A DNA stretch of 64,000 nucleotides from Streptomyces sp. TBY4 (lineage in GTDB: Bacteria > Actinomycetota > Actinomycetes > Streptomycetales > Streptomycetaceae): contig NZ_JANAVF010000020.1 of the NCBI RefSeq assembly GCF_024213195.1, positions 1-64,000 of the forward strand, given 5' to 3'. Of the stretch, positions 6,370 to 15,014 are shown piece after piece. The translations under genes and the position numbers were made by a program. Numbering within the stretch: the first letter of the stretch is position 1; each line of letters opens with the position of its first letter. Below the pieces are notes generated by a model. That model ran no database searches, had not been told where the DNA came from, and saw nothing but the letters and a program-made list of their open reading frames with translations.

Positions 6370-7953
6370 GTGTTCAACCGGACCAGATGCCTGCAGATCA
6401 CTGCGGCCCTTGCGTCCATATCCCTGCTCTCCGGATGCGGCCTGTTCTCGGACGACGGCGGCAATGGCGACCAGCGGATCGTCGTCGGAACGACGAGCGC
6501 ACCCACGACCCTCGATCCAGCCGCGGCCTGGGACGGCTCCTGGGAGCTCTACCGGAACGTCTACCAGACCCTGCTGGCCTTCCCCACCGGTGCCACCAAG
6601 CCCCAGCCGGACGCGGCCCAGAGCTGCGAGTTCACCGACTCCGGGAACGAGTCGTACCGCTGCACCGTGCGCAAGGGCCTGAAGTTCTCCGACGGCGAGC
6701 CGCTCGACGCCAAGGCCGTCAAGCACTCGCTGGACCGGATCCGGACCATCGACGCCCCGTCCGGCCCCAAGGCCCTCTTCGGCAGCCTCGACAAGATCGA
6801 GACCCCGGACGCTCAGACGGTGGTCTTCCACCTGAACACCCCGGACGCCACCTTCCCCTTCGTGCTCGGCTCCCCGGCCGCCTCCCTCGTCTCGCCGAAG
6901 CAGTACCCGGCCGACAAGCTGCGCGAGGGCAACGCGGTCACGGGCTCCGGCCCGTACACCCTGGAGTCGTACAAGGAGGCCGGCGAGGCGGTCCTGAACC
7001 GCAACGGGGGCTACAACGGCTTCGCCAACCGCCGCAACGGCGGGGTCACCATCCGCTACTTCGCGGACTCCAAGAAGATGATCGCGGCCCTCAAGGGCAA
7101 GGAGATCGACGCGACCTACCGCGGCCTCTCCGCCGACGAGGTCAAGGACCTCCAGACCCCCGCTTCGCACGACGCGGGCGTCCAGGTCGTCGAGAACGTC
7201 GGCTCGGAGATCCGCTACCTGATCTTCAACCCGACGGACCCGCAGGTGGCGAAGGTCCAGGTGCGCCAGGCGATCGCGCAGATCGTCGACCGCGGGGCGC
7301 TCGTCTCGAAGGTCTACCAGGGCACCGCCGAGCCGCTCTACTCGATGGTCCCCAAGGGCGTCGTCGGCCACAAGACGCCCTTCTACGACTCCTACGGCCA
7401 GCCGAGCGTGGAGAAGGCCAAGAAGGCCCTCAAGGACGCCGGGATCCCCACTCCGGTGCCCCTGACCTTCTGGTACACCACCGACCGCTACGGCGCCTCC
7501 ACCGCCGACGAGTTCACCGAGCTCAAGCGGCAGCTCGACGAGAGCGGCCTCTTCAAGATCACCCTGCGCGGCCAGCCCTGGAAGGAATTCCAGGTGGGCT
7601 ACAAGAAGGGCGAGTACCCGGTCTTCGGCCGCGGCTGGTTCCCCGACTTCCCGGACCCGGACAACTTCATCGCGCCGTTCGTCGGCAAGGAGAACGCGGT
7701 CGGCACCCCGTACGAGTCGGCCGAGATCCTGAACACGATCCTGCCCAAGTCCCGCCGCGAGAGCGACCGGTCGGCCGGCATCCAGGAGTTCGAGAAGGCC
7801 CAGCAGATCTTCGCCAACGACGTCCGGCTGCTGCCGCTGTGGCAGGGCAAGCTGTACGTGGCCGCCCGCGACGACATCGCCGGCGCGGAGCGGGCGCTCG
7901 ACCCGCAGACCGTCATGCAGCTGTGGGAGCTGTACCGCAAGACCAGCTGGTAG
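6370..7953 (+). CDS. ABC transporter substrate-binding lipoprotein, family 5 (peptide/opine type)
   Basis: The roughly 527-residue lipoprotein has a short signal peptide ending in the lipobox LLSGC, so the mature Cys is lipid-anchored on the outer face of the membrane. The rest matches family-5 (DppA/OppA-like) binding proteins: the ATSAPTTLDP-like entry strand, YRCTVRKGLKFSDGEPLDA at about residues 95-113, and the VRQAIAQIVDR segment. These proteins deliver peptides or similar solutes to an ABC importer. The GTG at 6370 is chosen over 6364 because GAGGAG lies 7 bases from it. No permease or ATPase genes lie alongside, so it is an orphan that must use a distant transporter or act as a sensor. 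Confidence 0.9.
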   Translation: MFNRTRCLQITAALASISLLSGCGLFSDDGGNGDQRIVVGTTSAPTTLDPAAAWDGSWELYRNVYQTLLAFPTGATKPQPDAAQSCEFTDSGNESYRCTVRKGLKFSDGEPLDAKAVKHSLDRIRTIDAPSGPKALFGSLDKIETPDAQTVVFHLNTPDATFPFVLGSPAASLVSPKQYPADKLREGNAVTGSGPYTLESYKEAGEAVLNRNGGYNGFANRRNGGVTIRYFADSKKMIAALKGKEIDATYRGLSADEVKDLQTPASHDAGVQVVENVGSEIRYLIFNPTDPQVAKVQVRQAIAQIVDRGALVSKVYQGTAEPLYSMVPKGVVGHKTPFYDSYGQPSVEKAKKALKDAGIPTPVPLTFWYTTDRYGASTADEFTELKRQLDESGLFKITLRGQPWKEFQVGYKKGEYPVFGRGWFPDFPDPDNFIAPFVGKENAVGTPYESAEILNTILPKSRRESDRSAGIQEFEKAQQIFANDVRLLPLWQGKLYVAARDDIAGAERALDPQTVMQLWELYRKTSW

Positions 7954-7987
7954 CAGGCCCGTACGCGCTCACCGAGCGCTCCGTACG

Positions 7988-8026
7988 CCGCCCCGCCCGT
8001 CCGCACCGCCCACCCGGGCGGGGCGG
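7988..8026 (+). terminator. Terminator after the solute-binding protein gene
   Basis: CCGCCCCGCCCG (7988-7999) pairs perfectly with 8015-8026 around a 15-base loop, about 35 bases after the stop. The stem is very GC-rich. Confidence 0.5.
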
Positions 8027-8134
8027 GCGGGCGCCGCGTTGTCAGTGGCCACCGGTAAGTTCTGGACCAGTCGCGCGCAGCAGTTGCGCGAGTGGACGTG
8101 ACGTATCGAAGAACGTGTACCGGAGGTTGTCGCC

Positions 8135-8812
8135 GTGACCCAGATGCTGCCCGAGTCCTGGCTCCCCGTCCTCGGCGGAGAGCTGGACAAGCCCTACTTC
8201 AAAGAGCTCACCGAGTTCGTCGAGAAGGAGCGGGCGAACGGGCCGGTCTACCCGCCCCGCGAGCAGGTCTTCGCGGCCCTGGAGGCCACGGCGTTCGACC
8301 AGGTGAAGGTACTGGTCCTCGGCCAGGACCCGTACCACGGCGCGGGCCAGGGCCACGGCCTGTGCTTCTCCGTGCAGCCCGGCGTGAAGACCCCGCCCTC
8401 GCTGCGCAACATCTACAAGGAGATGCAGGCCGAGCTGGGCACCCCCATCCCGGACAACGGCTATCTGATGCCGTGGGCGGAGCAGGGCGTCCTGCTGCTC
8501 AACGCGGTGCTCACCGTGCGCGAGGCCGAGCCCAACTCGCACAAGGGCAAGGGCTGGGAGAAGTTCACCGACGCGGTGATCCGCGCGGTGGCCGAGCGCC
8601 CCGACCCGGCCGTCTTCGTCCTCTGGGGGGCGTACGCGCAGAAGAAGCTCCCGCTGATCGACGAGGAGCGGCACGCCGTCGTCAAGGGCGCCCACCCCTC
8701 CCCGCTGTCGGCCAAGAAGTTCTTCGGCTCCCGGCCCTTCACCCAGATCAACGAGGCCGTCGCCGCCCAGGGCCATGCGCCGATCGACTGGCGGATCCCG
8801 GACCTGGGCTGA
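8135..8812 (+). CDS. ung: Uracil-DNA glycosylase
   Basis: The 225-residue family-1 enzyme removes uracil from DNA in base-excision repair. The water-activating motif GQDPYHG is at residues 63-69 with catalytic Asp65, the uracil-pocket segment LLNAVLTV at 121-128, and the minor-groove loop HPSPLS at 187-192 with His187. Length is typical. The GTG at 8135 follows GGAGGT by 7 bases. It is transcribed alone between two terminator-like hairpins, with a short inverted repeat (CGCGCA/TGCGCG near 8074-8091) in its leader. Confidence 0.97.
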   Translation: MTQMLPESWLPVLGGELDKPYFKELTEFVEKERANGPVYPPREQVFAALEATAFDQVKVLVLGQDPYHGAGQGHGLCFSVQPGVKTPPSLRNIYKEMQAELGTPIPDNGYLMPWAEQGVLLLNAVLTVREAEPNSHKGKGWEKFTDAVIRAVAERPDPAVFVLWGAYAQKKLPLIDEERHAVVKGAHPSPLSAKKFFGSRPFTQINEAVAAQGHAPIDWRIPDLG

Positions 8813-8908
8813 TGCCCGACCGCGCCTAGGCGGCAATGGAGGTGCCTCCGGCTAGCGTCTTGATGATCGGACCGGAGCAGGTCTGACGGGAACGAGCCGG
8901 AGGCCGCG

Positions 8909-9424
8909 TTGACGGAGCAGCAGGAGGCGTCCGAGGACGCCGTCATGACCAGGATCGGCCAAGCGGTCATCCTGCTGCACGCCGGCGACCGCGAGGAGGC
9001 CCGCAACCGGCTCGGCGAGATCTGGTCCGAGATCGGCACGGAGGGCGACTCCCTGCACCGCTGCACGCTCGCGCACTACCTGGCCGACGCGCAGGACGAC
9101 CCCGCCGAGGAGCTGGCCTGGGACCTGCGCGCCCTGAGCGCCGCGCACGCCGACGGCTCCGGTGGCTCCGGCGACGGGGCCGGCCCGCCGGCGGCCGTCC
9201 GGGTCTTCTACCCCTCGCTGCACCTGAGCCTGGCCGCCGACTACGTGAAGCTCCGGCGTCCCGAGGCGGCCCGGATCCACCTGGCGCGGGCCCGCGCCGC
9301 CACCGGGGCCCTGTCCGACGACGGGTACGGGAACGGCGTACGGGCCGCCATCGCCCGCCTGGAGCGCCGGCTCGCGGCGGAACCGGGGGAGGGTCCCCGG
9401 CCGTTCCCGGAACAGAACCAGTAG
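8909..9424 (+). CDS. Hypothetical helical-repeat protein
   Basis: The 171-residue protein is soluble and rich in Ala, Arg and Glu. Two helical stretches with the A-x-x-x-L spacing of tetratricopeptide repeats are visible (residues about 15-55 and 105-130), separated by a Gly/Ser linker near 85-95. I do not recognise a family. The TTG at 8909 is supported by GGAGG (8899-8903) at 5 bases. There is no signal peptide. It is followed by a convergent lipoprotein gene. A TPR-like scaffold role is possible but unproven. Confidence 0.7.
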   Translation: MTEQQEASEDAVMTRIGQAVILLHAGDREEARNRLGEIWSEIGTEGDSLHRCTLAHYLADAQDDPAEELAWDLRALSAAHADGSGGSGDGAGPPAAVRVFYPSLHLSLAADYVKLRRPEAARIHLARARAATGALSDDGYGNGVRAAIARLERRLAAEPGEGPRPFPEQNQ

Positions 9425-9462
9425 CCCGCCGCAGCAGCCGTCAGCGCCCCCGTGAGCCGCTG

Positions 9463-10041
9463 TCAGCCGCCCTGGACGCCCGCGCAGATGCGGGCCTCCG
9501 GGCTGTCCGGGTGCCAGCGGCCGTGCGCGCGGCCCAGCGCGCACACGTCGGCCGGCCGCACCGGCAGCTCCCGCACCAGCTCGCGCGGCACCTCGCCGCC
9601 CTCGGGACGGACCCGCCCGGGGTGCTGCCCGCCGGGCCGCCCGTCGGCGTGGTCCCGGTGGCCGCGGGGCTCCGGGATGTCCGGGACCGGCGCGGCAGCC
9701 GCCGCCGGGGCTCCGCGGCCTCCCCGACGGCCGTCACCGGCGCCCTCGGCGGCCGGGACCCCGGCGCGCGGGACGGCGGCCCGGCCGGACGTGGAGGGGG
9801 CGGGCCCGGCCGGGCGTCCCGGCGCCGCCTCCACGGCCTCCAGAGCCTCCAGGGCGGGTGCCCGGACGGCCACCGGGGCCCCCTGCCCGCCGAGGGGCTG
9901 GTGCCGGGGCAGCGCCCCGGGGGTGCCGGGGGCGGTCGCCGGCTGCACGGGGGCCGGGGTCACGTTCACGCAGCCGGAGACGGCCGAGACCGCGCAGGCG
10001 ACGCCGAGCAGCAGTTTTGTCGTGGTTCGGGTTGGATGCAC
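9463..10041 (-). CDS. Putative lipoprotein, function unknown
   Basis: The 192-residue protein has a typical short lipoprotein signal: charged HPTRTTTK, a hydrophobic stretch, then VSGC, so Cys24 would be lipidated. The mature part is dominated by Ala, Pro, Gly and Arg with no recognisable domain and looks disordered. Codon bias and the clean signal peptide support it as real, but long open frames are easy to get in such GC-rich sequence, so the downstream part deserves caution. The start is GTG (complement of 10039-10041). It is convergent with the preceding helical-repeat protein and lies 72 bases downstream of the DinB-fold gene on the same strand. Confidence 0.55.
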   Translation of the reverse strand: MHPTRTTTKLLLGVACAVSAVSGCVNVTPAPVQPATAPGTPGALPRHQPLGGQGAPVAVRAPALEALEAVEAAPGRPAGPAPSTSGRAAVPRAGVPAAEGAGDGRRGGRGAPAAAAAPVPDIPEPRGHRDHADGRPGGQHPGRVRPEGGEVPRELVRELPVRPADVCALGRAHGRWHPDSPEARICAGVQGG

Positions 10042-10113
10042 TCACACAACTCTGCTGTGCGAGGACCCTGTTGCGAAAACCCGGAGTCGATATTCACCCC
10101 GCACGGGTGACGG

Positions 10114-10638
10114 CTACTCGCCCGTGGCGCCGTCGAGGTGCTCGCGCAGCAGGTCGGCGTGGCCGTTGTGGCGCGCGTACTCCTCGATCATGTGGTTGTA
10201 GACCCAGCGCAGGCTGAACACCTCGCCCCGGCGGTGGCTCTCGGGCTTGGAGGCCAGGTCCAGGGAGCGACCGGCCGCAGCCTGCCGGGCCAGCTCGATC
10301 TCGGTCTGCCAGACCTGCTCGGCCGCGGCCCAGGTGTCCGCCTCGGTGACGTGGAAGTCCCCGTCCGGGTCCTCGCGGGTGCAGAACAGCTCGGGCAGGT
10401 CCTCGTCGAGCATGATCTCCCGGAACCAGTACCGCTCCACCTCTGCCATGTGCCGCACTAGCCCGAGCAGGCTCAGTCCGGAGGGCAGCAGCGGGGTGGA
10501 GCGCAGCTGGGCGTCCGAGAGGCCCGAGCACTTCCAGGCGAGGGTGGCGCGGTGGTAGTCGAGCCAGCCGTCGAGCATGTCGCGCTCGCCGGCCGTGGTG
10601 GAGGGTTCGGCGCGGTGGGATCCATCAGTGATCGTCAT
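10114..10638 (-). CDS. DinB-superfamily (DUF664) protein
   Basis: The 174-residue four-helix protein belongs to the DinB/YfiT group, whose actinobacterial members include mycothiol- and bacillithiol-dependent enzymes. Visible landmarks are LVRHMAEVERYWFREI (about residues 50-65) and the C-terminal YNHMIEEYARHNGHADLLRE. The three His residues (in LVRHMAEV, NHMIE and RHNGHAD) are the usual metal ligands. The ATG at 10638 is preferred over 10647 because AGGA lies 8 bases upstream. It is divergent from the Gfo/Idh/MocA gene. The substrate is unknown. A second DUF664-type gene lies at 33633. Confidence 0.85.
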   Translation of the reverse strand: MTITDGSHRAEPSTTAGERDMLDGWLDYHRATLAWKCSGLSDAQLRSTPLLPSGLSLLGLVRHMAEVERYWFREIMLDEDLPELFCTREDPDGDFHVTEADTWAAAEQVWQTEIELARQAAAGRSLDLASKPESHRRGEVFSLRWVYNHMIEEYARHNGHADLLREHLDGATGE

Positions 10639-10720
10639 GGCGTTCATCCTGGTCGAACGCGTCCGCGGCCACCACCGATTAGGCTGCGTACTCCCACAAG
10701 GAACGAACCTGGAGGCCCCG

Positions 10721-11626
10721 GTGAAGGTCGGCTGCATCGGACTCGGCGACATCGCGCAGAAGGCGTACCTGCCCGTCCTGACCACCCGCCCGGGGCTCGA
10801 ACTGCACCTGCAGACCCGGACCCCGGCCACCCTGGAGCGGGTCGGCGCCCAGCACCGCGTCCCGGCCGAACGCCTGCACACCGACCTCGACGCGCTGCTC
10901 GCGCAGAAGCTCGACGCGGCCTTCGTGCACGCCCCGACCGCCGTCCACCCCGAGATCGTGGAACGGCTGCTGGAGGCGGGCGTGCCGACGTACGTGGACA
11001 AGCCGATCGCCTACGAGCTCGCGGACTCGCGCCGCCTGGTCGAACTGGCCGAGGAGCGCGGGGTGTCCCTCGCCGTCGGCTTCAACCGCCGCCACGCGCC
11101 CGGCTACGCGCAGTGCGCGGACCACGCGCGGGACCTGATCGTCATGCAGAAGAACCGGGTCGGGCTGCCCGAGGACGTACGGACCTTCGTCCTCGACGAC
11201 TTCATCCACGTCGTCGACACGCTGCGCTTCCTGCTGCCCGGCGAGGCCGACCAGGTCGACGTACGGGCCGTGGTGCAGGGCGGCCTGATGAGCCAGGTGG
11301 TGCTCCAGCTGTCGGGTACGGGCTTCACCGCGCTCGGCATCATGAACCGGCTCTCCGGTTCCACGGAGGAGGTGCTGGAGGTCTCCGGGCAGGACACCAA
11401 GCGCCAGGTCGTCAACCTCGCGGAGGTCATCGACCACAAGGGCCAGCCCACGGTCCGGCGGCGCGGGGACTGGGTGCCGGTGGCGCGCCAGCGCGGTATC
11501 GAGCAGGTCGTCGACTCCTTCCTGGAGGCCGTCGCCGCGGGCACGGTCCTCAGCGCGCGCGACGCCCTGCTGACCCACGAACTGTGCGAGCGGGTGGTGC
11601 GCTCGGCTCTGGACCAGGCCTCCTGA
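10721..11626 (+). CDS. Gfo/Idh/MocA-family oxidoreductase
   Basis: The 301-residue protein has an N-terminal Rossmann fold beginning VGCIGLGDIAQKAYLPVL (NAD(P) site) and the family's lysine motif in VDKPIAYEL (about residues 90-98, the EKP position, here DKP). A C-terminal dimerisation domain follows. Members oxidise sugars or inositols, or reduce biliverdin and similar compounds. It is somewhat shorter than typical 330-350 residue members. The GTG at 10721 has GGAGG upstream, and TAGGCT at 10680-10685 is a likely -10. Its last 77 bases overlap the end of the convergent lnt gene. Confidence 0.87.
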   Translation: MKVGCIGLGDIAQKAYLPVLTTRPGLELHLQTRTPATLERVGAQHRVPAERLHTDLDALLAQKLDAAFVHAPTAVHPEIVERLLEAGVPTYVDKPIAYELADSRRLVELAEERGVSLAVGFNRRHAPGYAQCADHARDLIVMQKNRVGLPEDVRTFVLDDFIHVVDTLRFLLPGEADQVDVRAVVQGGLMSQVVLQLSGTGFTALGIMNRLSGSTEEVLEVSGQDTKRQVVNLAEVIDHKGQPTVRRRGDWVPVARQRGIEQVVDSFLEAVAAGTVLSARDALLTHELCERVVRSALDQAS

Positions 11627-13139
11627 GCCGCACCGCGCGGGCGCCCGCGGCCGCGCAGTAGACCGCCAGGGCGGCCAGGGCGGCGCCCGCCGGCCAGTCC
11701 CCGAAGCGGACGTACAGGGTCGTGCCCCGCGCCAGCGGGACCTCGTACACCCGCGCGGTGCTCGCCGCGGTGGACAGGGCCGGCCCGATCCGCCCGCCGG
11801 ACGGGCCGCGCACCTCGCTGATCCCGGTGAGGGTGGCGTGGACCACGGGACGGCCGGTCTCGGCGGCGCGCAGCGCGGACAGCGAGGCGTGCTGGGCGGG
11901 TGCCCAGCTGTCCTGGAAGGTGGAGGTGGCCGACTGGTCGACCAGCAGGGCGGCGCCCCCGCGTGCCAGGTGGCGGCTCATGTCCGGGAAGGCCGACTCG
12001 AAGCAGACCAGCGGGCCGAGGCGGACACCGGGCCGGCCCGGCAGGTCCATCAGGACCGGCGCGCTGCCCGGGACGCGGTTCTCCTCCGCCGCCTTGCCGA
12101 CCGAGGTGGCCCAGCCCAGCAGCGCGCGGGCCGGCACGTACTCGCCGAACGGCACCAGGCGCATCTTGTCGTACCGCTCACCGGTCGGGCCGCCGGGGCC
12201 GACGAGCACCGCCGACTTGCGGATCCCGGGCCGGTCGGCGCCCCGCGCGTCCACGTTGACCAGCAGCGGAGCCCCGACCCGCGCCGAGAGCTCCGCGAGC
12301 CGCCGGGTCAGGTCCGGCCGGGCCGCCAGGTCCGCGCCGACGCTGCTCTCCCCCCACACCACGAGGTCGGGCCGCTGTCCGGCCAGGGTCCCGGTCAGCC
12401 GCTCCCCGAGGTCGAACCGCCGCTCGGGACTGTCCGGGGAGTCGGGAACCAGCCCCGGCTGTACGAGGGCCACGCGCAGGGAGCCGACCGGCTCGGGGCG
12501 GGGCGCCCACAGCCACACCGCACCCGTCAGCACCGCGCAGCCCGTCACCCCGGCCAGCGCCGCCGACCGCGCCGCCGGCGCCGTGATCAGCAGCACCAGC
12601 GCGCAGTTCACCGCCACGACCAGCAGACCGACCAGCCAGACCCCGCCCACCGAAGCCAGCCGCAGTGCGGGCGCCACCTGCCACTGACTGGCGCCGAGCA
12701 GCCCCCACGGCCCGCCCAGCCCCTGCCAGGACCGGGCCAGCTCCGACAGCAGCCACCCCGCCGGTACGAGGACCAGGGCGGCCGCCGCACGCCCCGGCCC
12801 CGGGGTCCCGCCGAGGAGCTCGCGCACCAGTAGCGCCCAGGGGATCCAGAGCAGGCCCACGAGCGCCGCGACGGCGAAGAGGAACACGTGCAGGCTGGGC
12901 AGCAGCCAGTGGTGGACGGCGAAGACGAAGCCGGCGCCGCCGAGCCAGCCCTCCAGGGCCGCGCGCCGGCCGCGGGGGGCCGACCTCAGCAGCAGGATCC
13001 AGGGCACGAGGGCGACGTAGGCGAACCACCACAGCGCGGGGGCGGGGAAGGCGAGGCAGGGCAGGGCTCCCGCCGTGACCGCCGCCGGCGCACGCCACCA
13101 CGGGGCCCGCTCCGAGACCGTCAGGACCTCTCGCACCAC
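11550..13139 (-). CDS. lnt: Apolipoprotein N-acyltransferase
   Basis: The 529-residue membrane enzyme transfers a fatty acyl chain to the N-terminal Cys of lipoproteins. Residues about 20-215 form six to eight membrane helices, followed by the extracytoplasmic nitrilase-like domain. The catalytic triad is present: Glu264 (WGESS), Lys325 (YDKMRLVPFGEY) and Cys379 (VCFESAF). The start is GTG at 13139, with another GTG directly after it, because GGAGG lies 5 bases upstream. An open frame extends to 13232, but it runs through a short GC-rich repeat and lacks a ribosome site. The C-terminus overlaps the convergent oxidoreductase gene by 77 bases. Confidence 0.93.
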   Translation of the reverse strand: MVREVLTVSERAPWWRAPAAVTAGALPCLAFPAPALWWFAYVALVPWILLLRSAPRGRRAALEGWLGGAGFVFAVHHWLLPSLHVFLFAVAALVGLLWIPWALLVRELLGGTPGPGRAAAALVLVPAGWLLSELARSWQGLGGPWGLLGASQWQVAPALRLASVGGVWLVGLLVVAVNCALVLLITAPAARSAALAGVTGCAVLTGAVWLWAPRPEPVGSLRVALVQPGLVPDSPDSPERRFDLGERLTGTLAGQRPDLVVWGESSVGADLAARPDLTRRLAELSARVGAPLLVNVDARGADRPGIRKSAVLVGPGGPTGERYDKMRLVPFGEYVPARALLGWATSVGKAAEENRVPGSAPVLMDLPGRPGVRLGPLVCFESAFPDMSRHLARGGAALLVDQSATSTFQDSWAPAQHASLSALRAAETGRPVVHATLTGISEVRGPSGGRIGPALSTAASTARVYEVPLARGTTLYVRFGDWPAGAALAALAVYCAAAGARAVRLRRPGPEPSAPPARTVRGSAGRRAR

Positions 13140-13247
13140 GGGGGCCTCCGCTTCCAGTGTGGAACAGCCCCACGGGTGGAACCACCTGCGGGGCGAACCA
13201 CCCGCGGGTCGACCGCCCGCGGGGCGAACCACCTGCCGGCCGAACCA

Positions 13248-13727
13248 TCAGAACGACATGTGCCGCCACTTCTCGTGGACGGTGACCCGCGCGAGGCGCC
13301 AGCCGGAGCGGGCGGTACGGGCGACGGCGAAGGTGTAGCGCCCGGCCGCGACGAAGTTGGGCGCGGTGACGGCCGGGCCGCCCTCGTCGGGCTCCTCCCC
13401 GGCCAGCCGCATGGGGTTGAGGAAGTCGGCCCGGACCTCCGCCGTGTCACCGGGGGAGCCGCCCTGGTCCGCGATCCGGATCAGCCGGTTGACGATGAGG
13501 TGCTGGCGCACCGGGAACAGCTTCATCGTCTCCGCCAGCCAGTCCGCGACCTCCCCGGCCGGGCCCTCGATCCCGCCGGCCGAGGCGTAGTCGGCCCGCC
13601 CGCCCGGGGCGAACAGGGCGCGGTACGCGTCCCAGTCGCCGTCGTCCACGGCGATGGCGTACCCCGTGACCAGCTCGTCGATCGCCAGTCGGTCCATCAC
13701 GCCCGCAAGGTCCACACGCTGCGTCAT
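13248..13727 (-). CDS. SnoaL-like / NTF2-fold protein
   Basis: The 159-residue protein has the cone-shaped NTF2-like fold of SnoaL_4-type proteins: an N-terminal helix pair (LAIDELVTGYAIAVDDGDWDA), an FAPGGRADYASAGG strand, then the QHLIVNRLIRI strand and a final VTVHEKWRHM strand. This fold hosts ring cyclases, dehydratases and dehydrogenase partners; the reaction here is unknown. ATG at 13727. The gene lies upstream of lnt on the same strand with a 108-base gap holding GAACCACCTGC/GGGGCGAACCACC direct repeats. It has no biosynthetic cluster around it. Confidence 0.8.
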   Translation of the reverse strand: MTQRVDLAGVMDRLAIDELVTGYAIAVDDGDWDAYRALFAPGGRADYASAGGIEGPAGEVADWLAETMKLFPVRQHLIVNRLIRIADQGGSPGDTAEVRADFLNPMRLAGEEPDEGGPAVTAPNFVAAGRYTFAVARTARSGWRLARVTVHEKWRHMSF

Positions 13728-13796
13728 CGGGTCAGTGTGCGGGCGCGGGGCGCCGAGGCCAAGGGGCGTGCGCCGCCCGGATCCTGCGGCACCGGA

Positions 13797-13973
13797 TCAG
13801 TGACCGGAACGCGCCTCCCGGGGACGGACCACCACGAGGTACGCATCGCTCGCCAGATCCATCACCACCTCCGCGGGCACGCCCTCGCGCATCCGCTGCG
13901 CCGCGTACTCCTCGGCCGGCCAACTCCCCCGCGGACTTCCGGCCGGAAACCGCTCCAGCACCACTCGACCCAT
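13797..13973 (-). CDS. Small hypothetical protein
   Basis: The 58-residue protein has a compact predicted order of strand-helix-strand (GRVVLERF, WPAEEYAAQRM, VVMDLASDAYLVVV). G/C-ending codons predominate and a GGGGGTG ribosome site lies upstream of the ATG at 13973. I do not recognise a family. It lies downstream of uppP on the same strand but is separated from it by a strong terminator, so it has its own promoter. Confidence 0.6.
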   Translation of the reverse strand: MGRVVLERFPAGSPRGSWPAEEYAAQRMREGVPAEVVMDLASDAYLVVVRPREARSGH

Positions 13974-14024
13974 GGGACACCCCCTGCAGTTCGACTCAGG
14001 TCCTCTCCCTCCACAACGACGCGA

Positions 14025-14054
14025 AGGCCGCCCGGGAACGTTCCCGGGCGGCCT
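14025..14054 (-). terminator. Terminator of uppP
   Basis: A perfect 30-base palindrome with 14-bp arms (14025-14038 and 14041-14054) starts 33 bases beyond the uppP stop. It can act in both directions. Confidence 0.65.
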
Positions 14055-14087
14055 CCGATTCACGCGAAGCGGTGAGCGGTCCGCGTC

Positions 14088-14966
14088 CTAGCCGCCCGAC
14101 TCGCCCGCGTGGGGGCTGAGCACACCCATGCCGATCAGGACGAACAGCAGGATGCCGAGCAGGACCCGGTAGATCACGAAGGGCATGAAGCTCTTGCTGG
14201 AGATGAACTTCATGAACCAGGCGATGACCGCGTAGCCGATGAGGAAGGCGACGACCGTCGCGAAGACCGTCTGGGGCCACTCGATGTGGCCCGGGTCCTC
14301 CATCACGTCCTTGATCTCGAACAGGCCGGAGGCCAGCACGGCCGGGATGGCGAGGAGGAAGGAGTAGCGGGCGGCCGCCTCGCGGGTGAAGCCCAGCAGC
14401 AGACCGCCGGAGAGCGTGGCACCCGACCGGGAGACACCCGGGATCAGCGCCATCGCCTGGCAGAGGCCGAAGATGAGGCCGTCCTTGACGCCCAGTTCCT
14501 TCAGGGTCTTGCGCTCACGGATGGCGCGGTGCCGGCCGCCCTCCTCGTCGCGCGCGGCCAGCCGGTCGGCGAAGCCGAGCACGAGGCCCATCACGATCAG
14601 GGTGGTGGCGATCAGCCGCAGATCGCGGAACGGGCCCTCGATCTGGTCCTTGAAGGCGAGGCCGAGGACACCGATGGGAATCGAGCCGACGATCACCAGC
14701 CAGCCCATCTTGGCTTCCTGCTCGGAGCGCAGCGCCTTCGTGTACAGCGAGCGGAACCAGGTGGAGATGATCTTCGCAATGTCCTTGCGGAAGTAGATCA
14801 GTACGGCGGCTTCGGTGCCGATCTGCGTGATGGCGGTGAAGGCCGCTCCCGGATCGTGCCAGCCGGCGAATGCCGCGGTCAGCCGCAGATGGGCGCTGGA
14901 GGAGATCGGGAGGAACTCCGTAAGCCCCTGGACGAGACCGAGGATTAGGGATTCGAACCAGCTCAT
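14088..14966 (-). CDS. uppP: Undecaprenyl-diphosphatase (BacA/UppP)
   Basis: The 292-residue integral membrane enzyme dephosphorylates undecaprenyl diphosphate so the lipid carrier can be reused for cell-wall synthesis; it also confers bacitracin tolerance. The two inverted-repeat signatures are present: GLTEFLPISSSAH (residues 14-26, with catalytic Glu17 and the Ser cluster) and PGVSRSGAT (about 175-183). Length and about eight hydrophobic segments are typical. ATG at 14966. It is followed by a terminator and preceded on the same strand by the TVP38 gene 48 bases away. Confidence 0.96.
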   Translation of the reverse strand: MSWFESLILGLVQGLTEFLPISSSAHLRLTAAFAGWHDPGAAFTAITQIGTEAAVLIYFRKDIAKIISTWFRSLYTKALRSEQEAKMGWLVIVGSIPIGVLGLAFKDQIEGPFRDLRLIATTLIVMGLVLGFADRLAARDEEGGRHRAIRERKTLKELGVKDGLIFGLCQAMALIPGVSRSGATLSGGLLLGFTREAAARYSFLLAIPAVLASGLFEIKDVMEDPGHIEWPQTVFATVVAFLIGYAVIAWFMKFISSKSFMPFVIYRVLLGILLFVLIGMGVLSPHAGESGG

Positions 14967-15014
14967 GTCGGGGTGCGCTCGTCCTTGTGATCGTCGGGCA
15001 GTTCGCGTCCGATG

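Noticed and set aside
9452..10201. Plus-strand frame of 249 codons opposite the putative lipoprotein
   Set aside because: Rich in Arg/Pro with no family resemblance; the minus-strand frame has a proper lipobox signal.
13140..13260. Possible CRISPR-like or phage repeat in GAACCACC units
   Set aside because: Only a few short irregular GC-rich units without uniform spacers; more likely local slippage.
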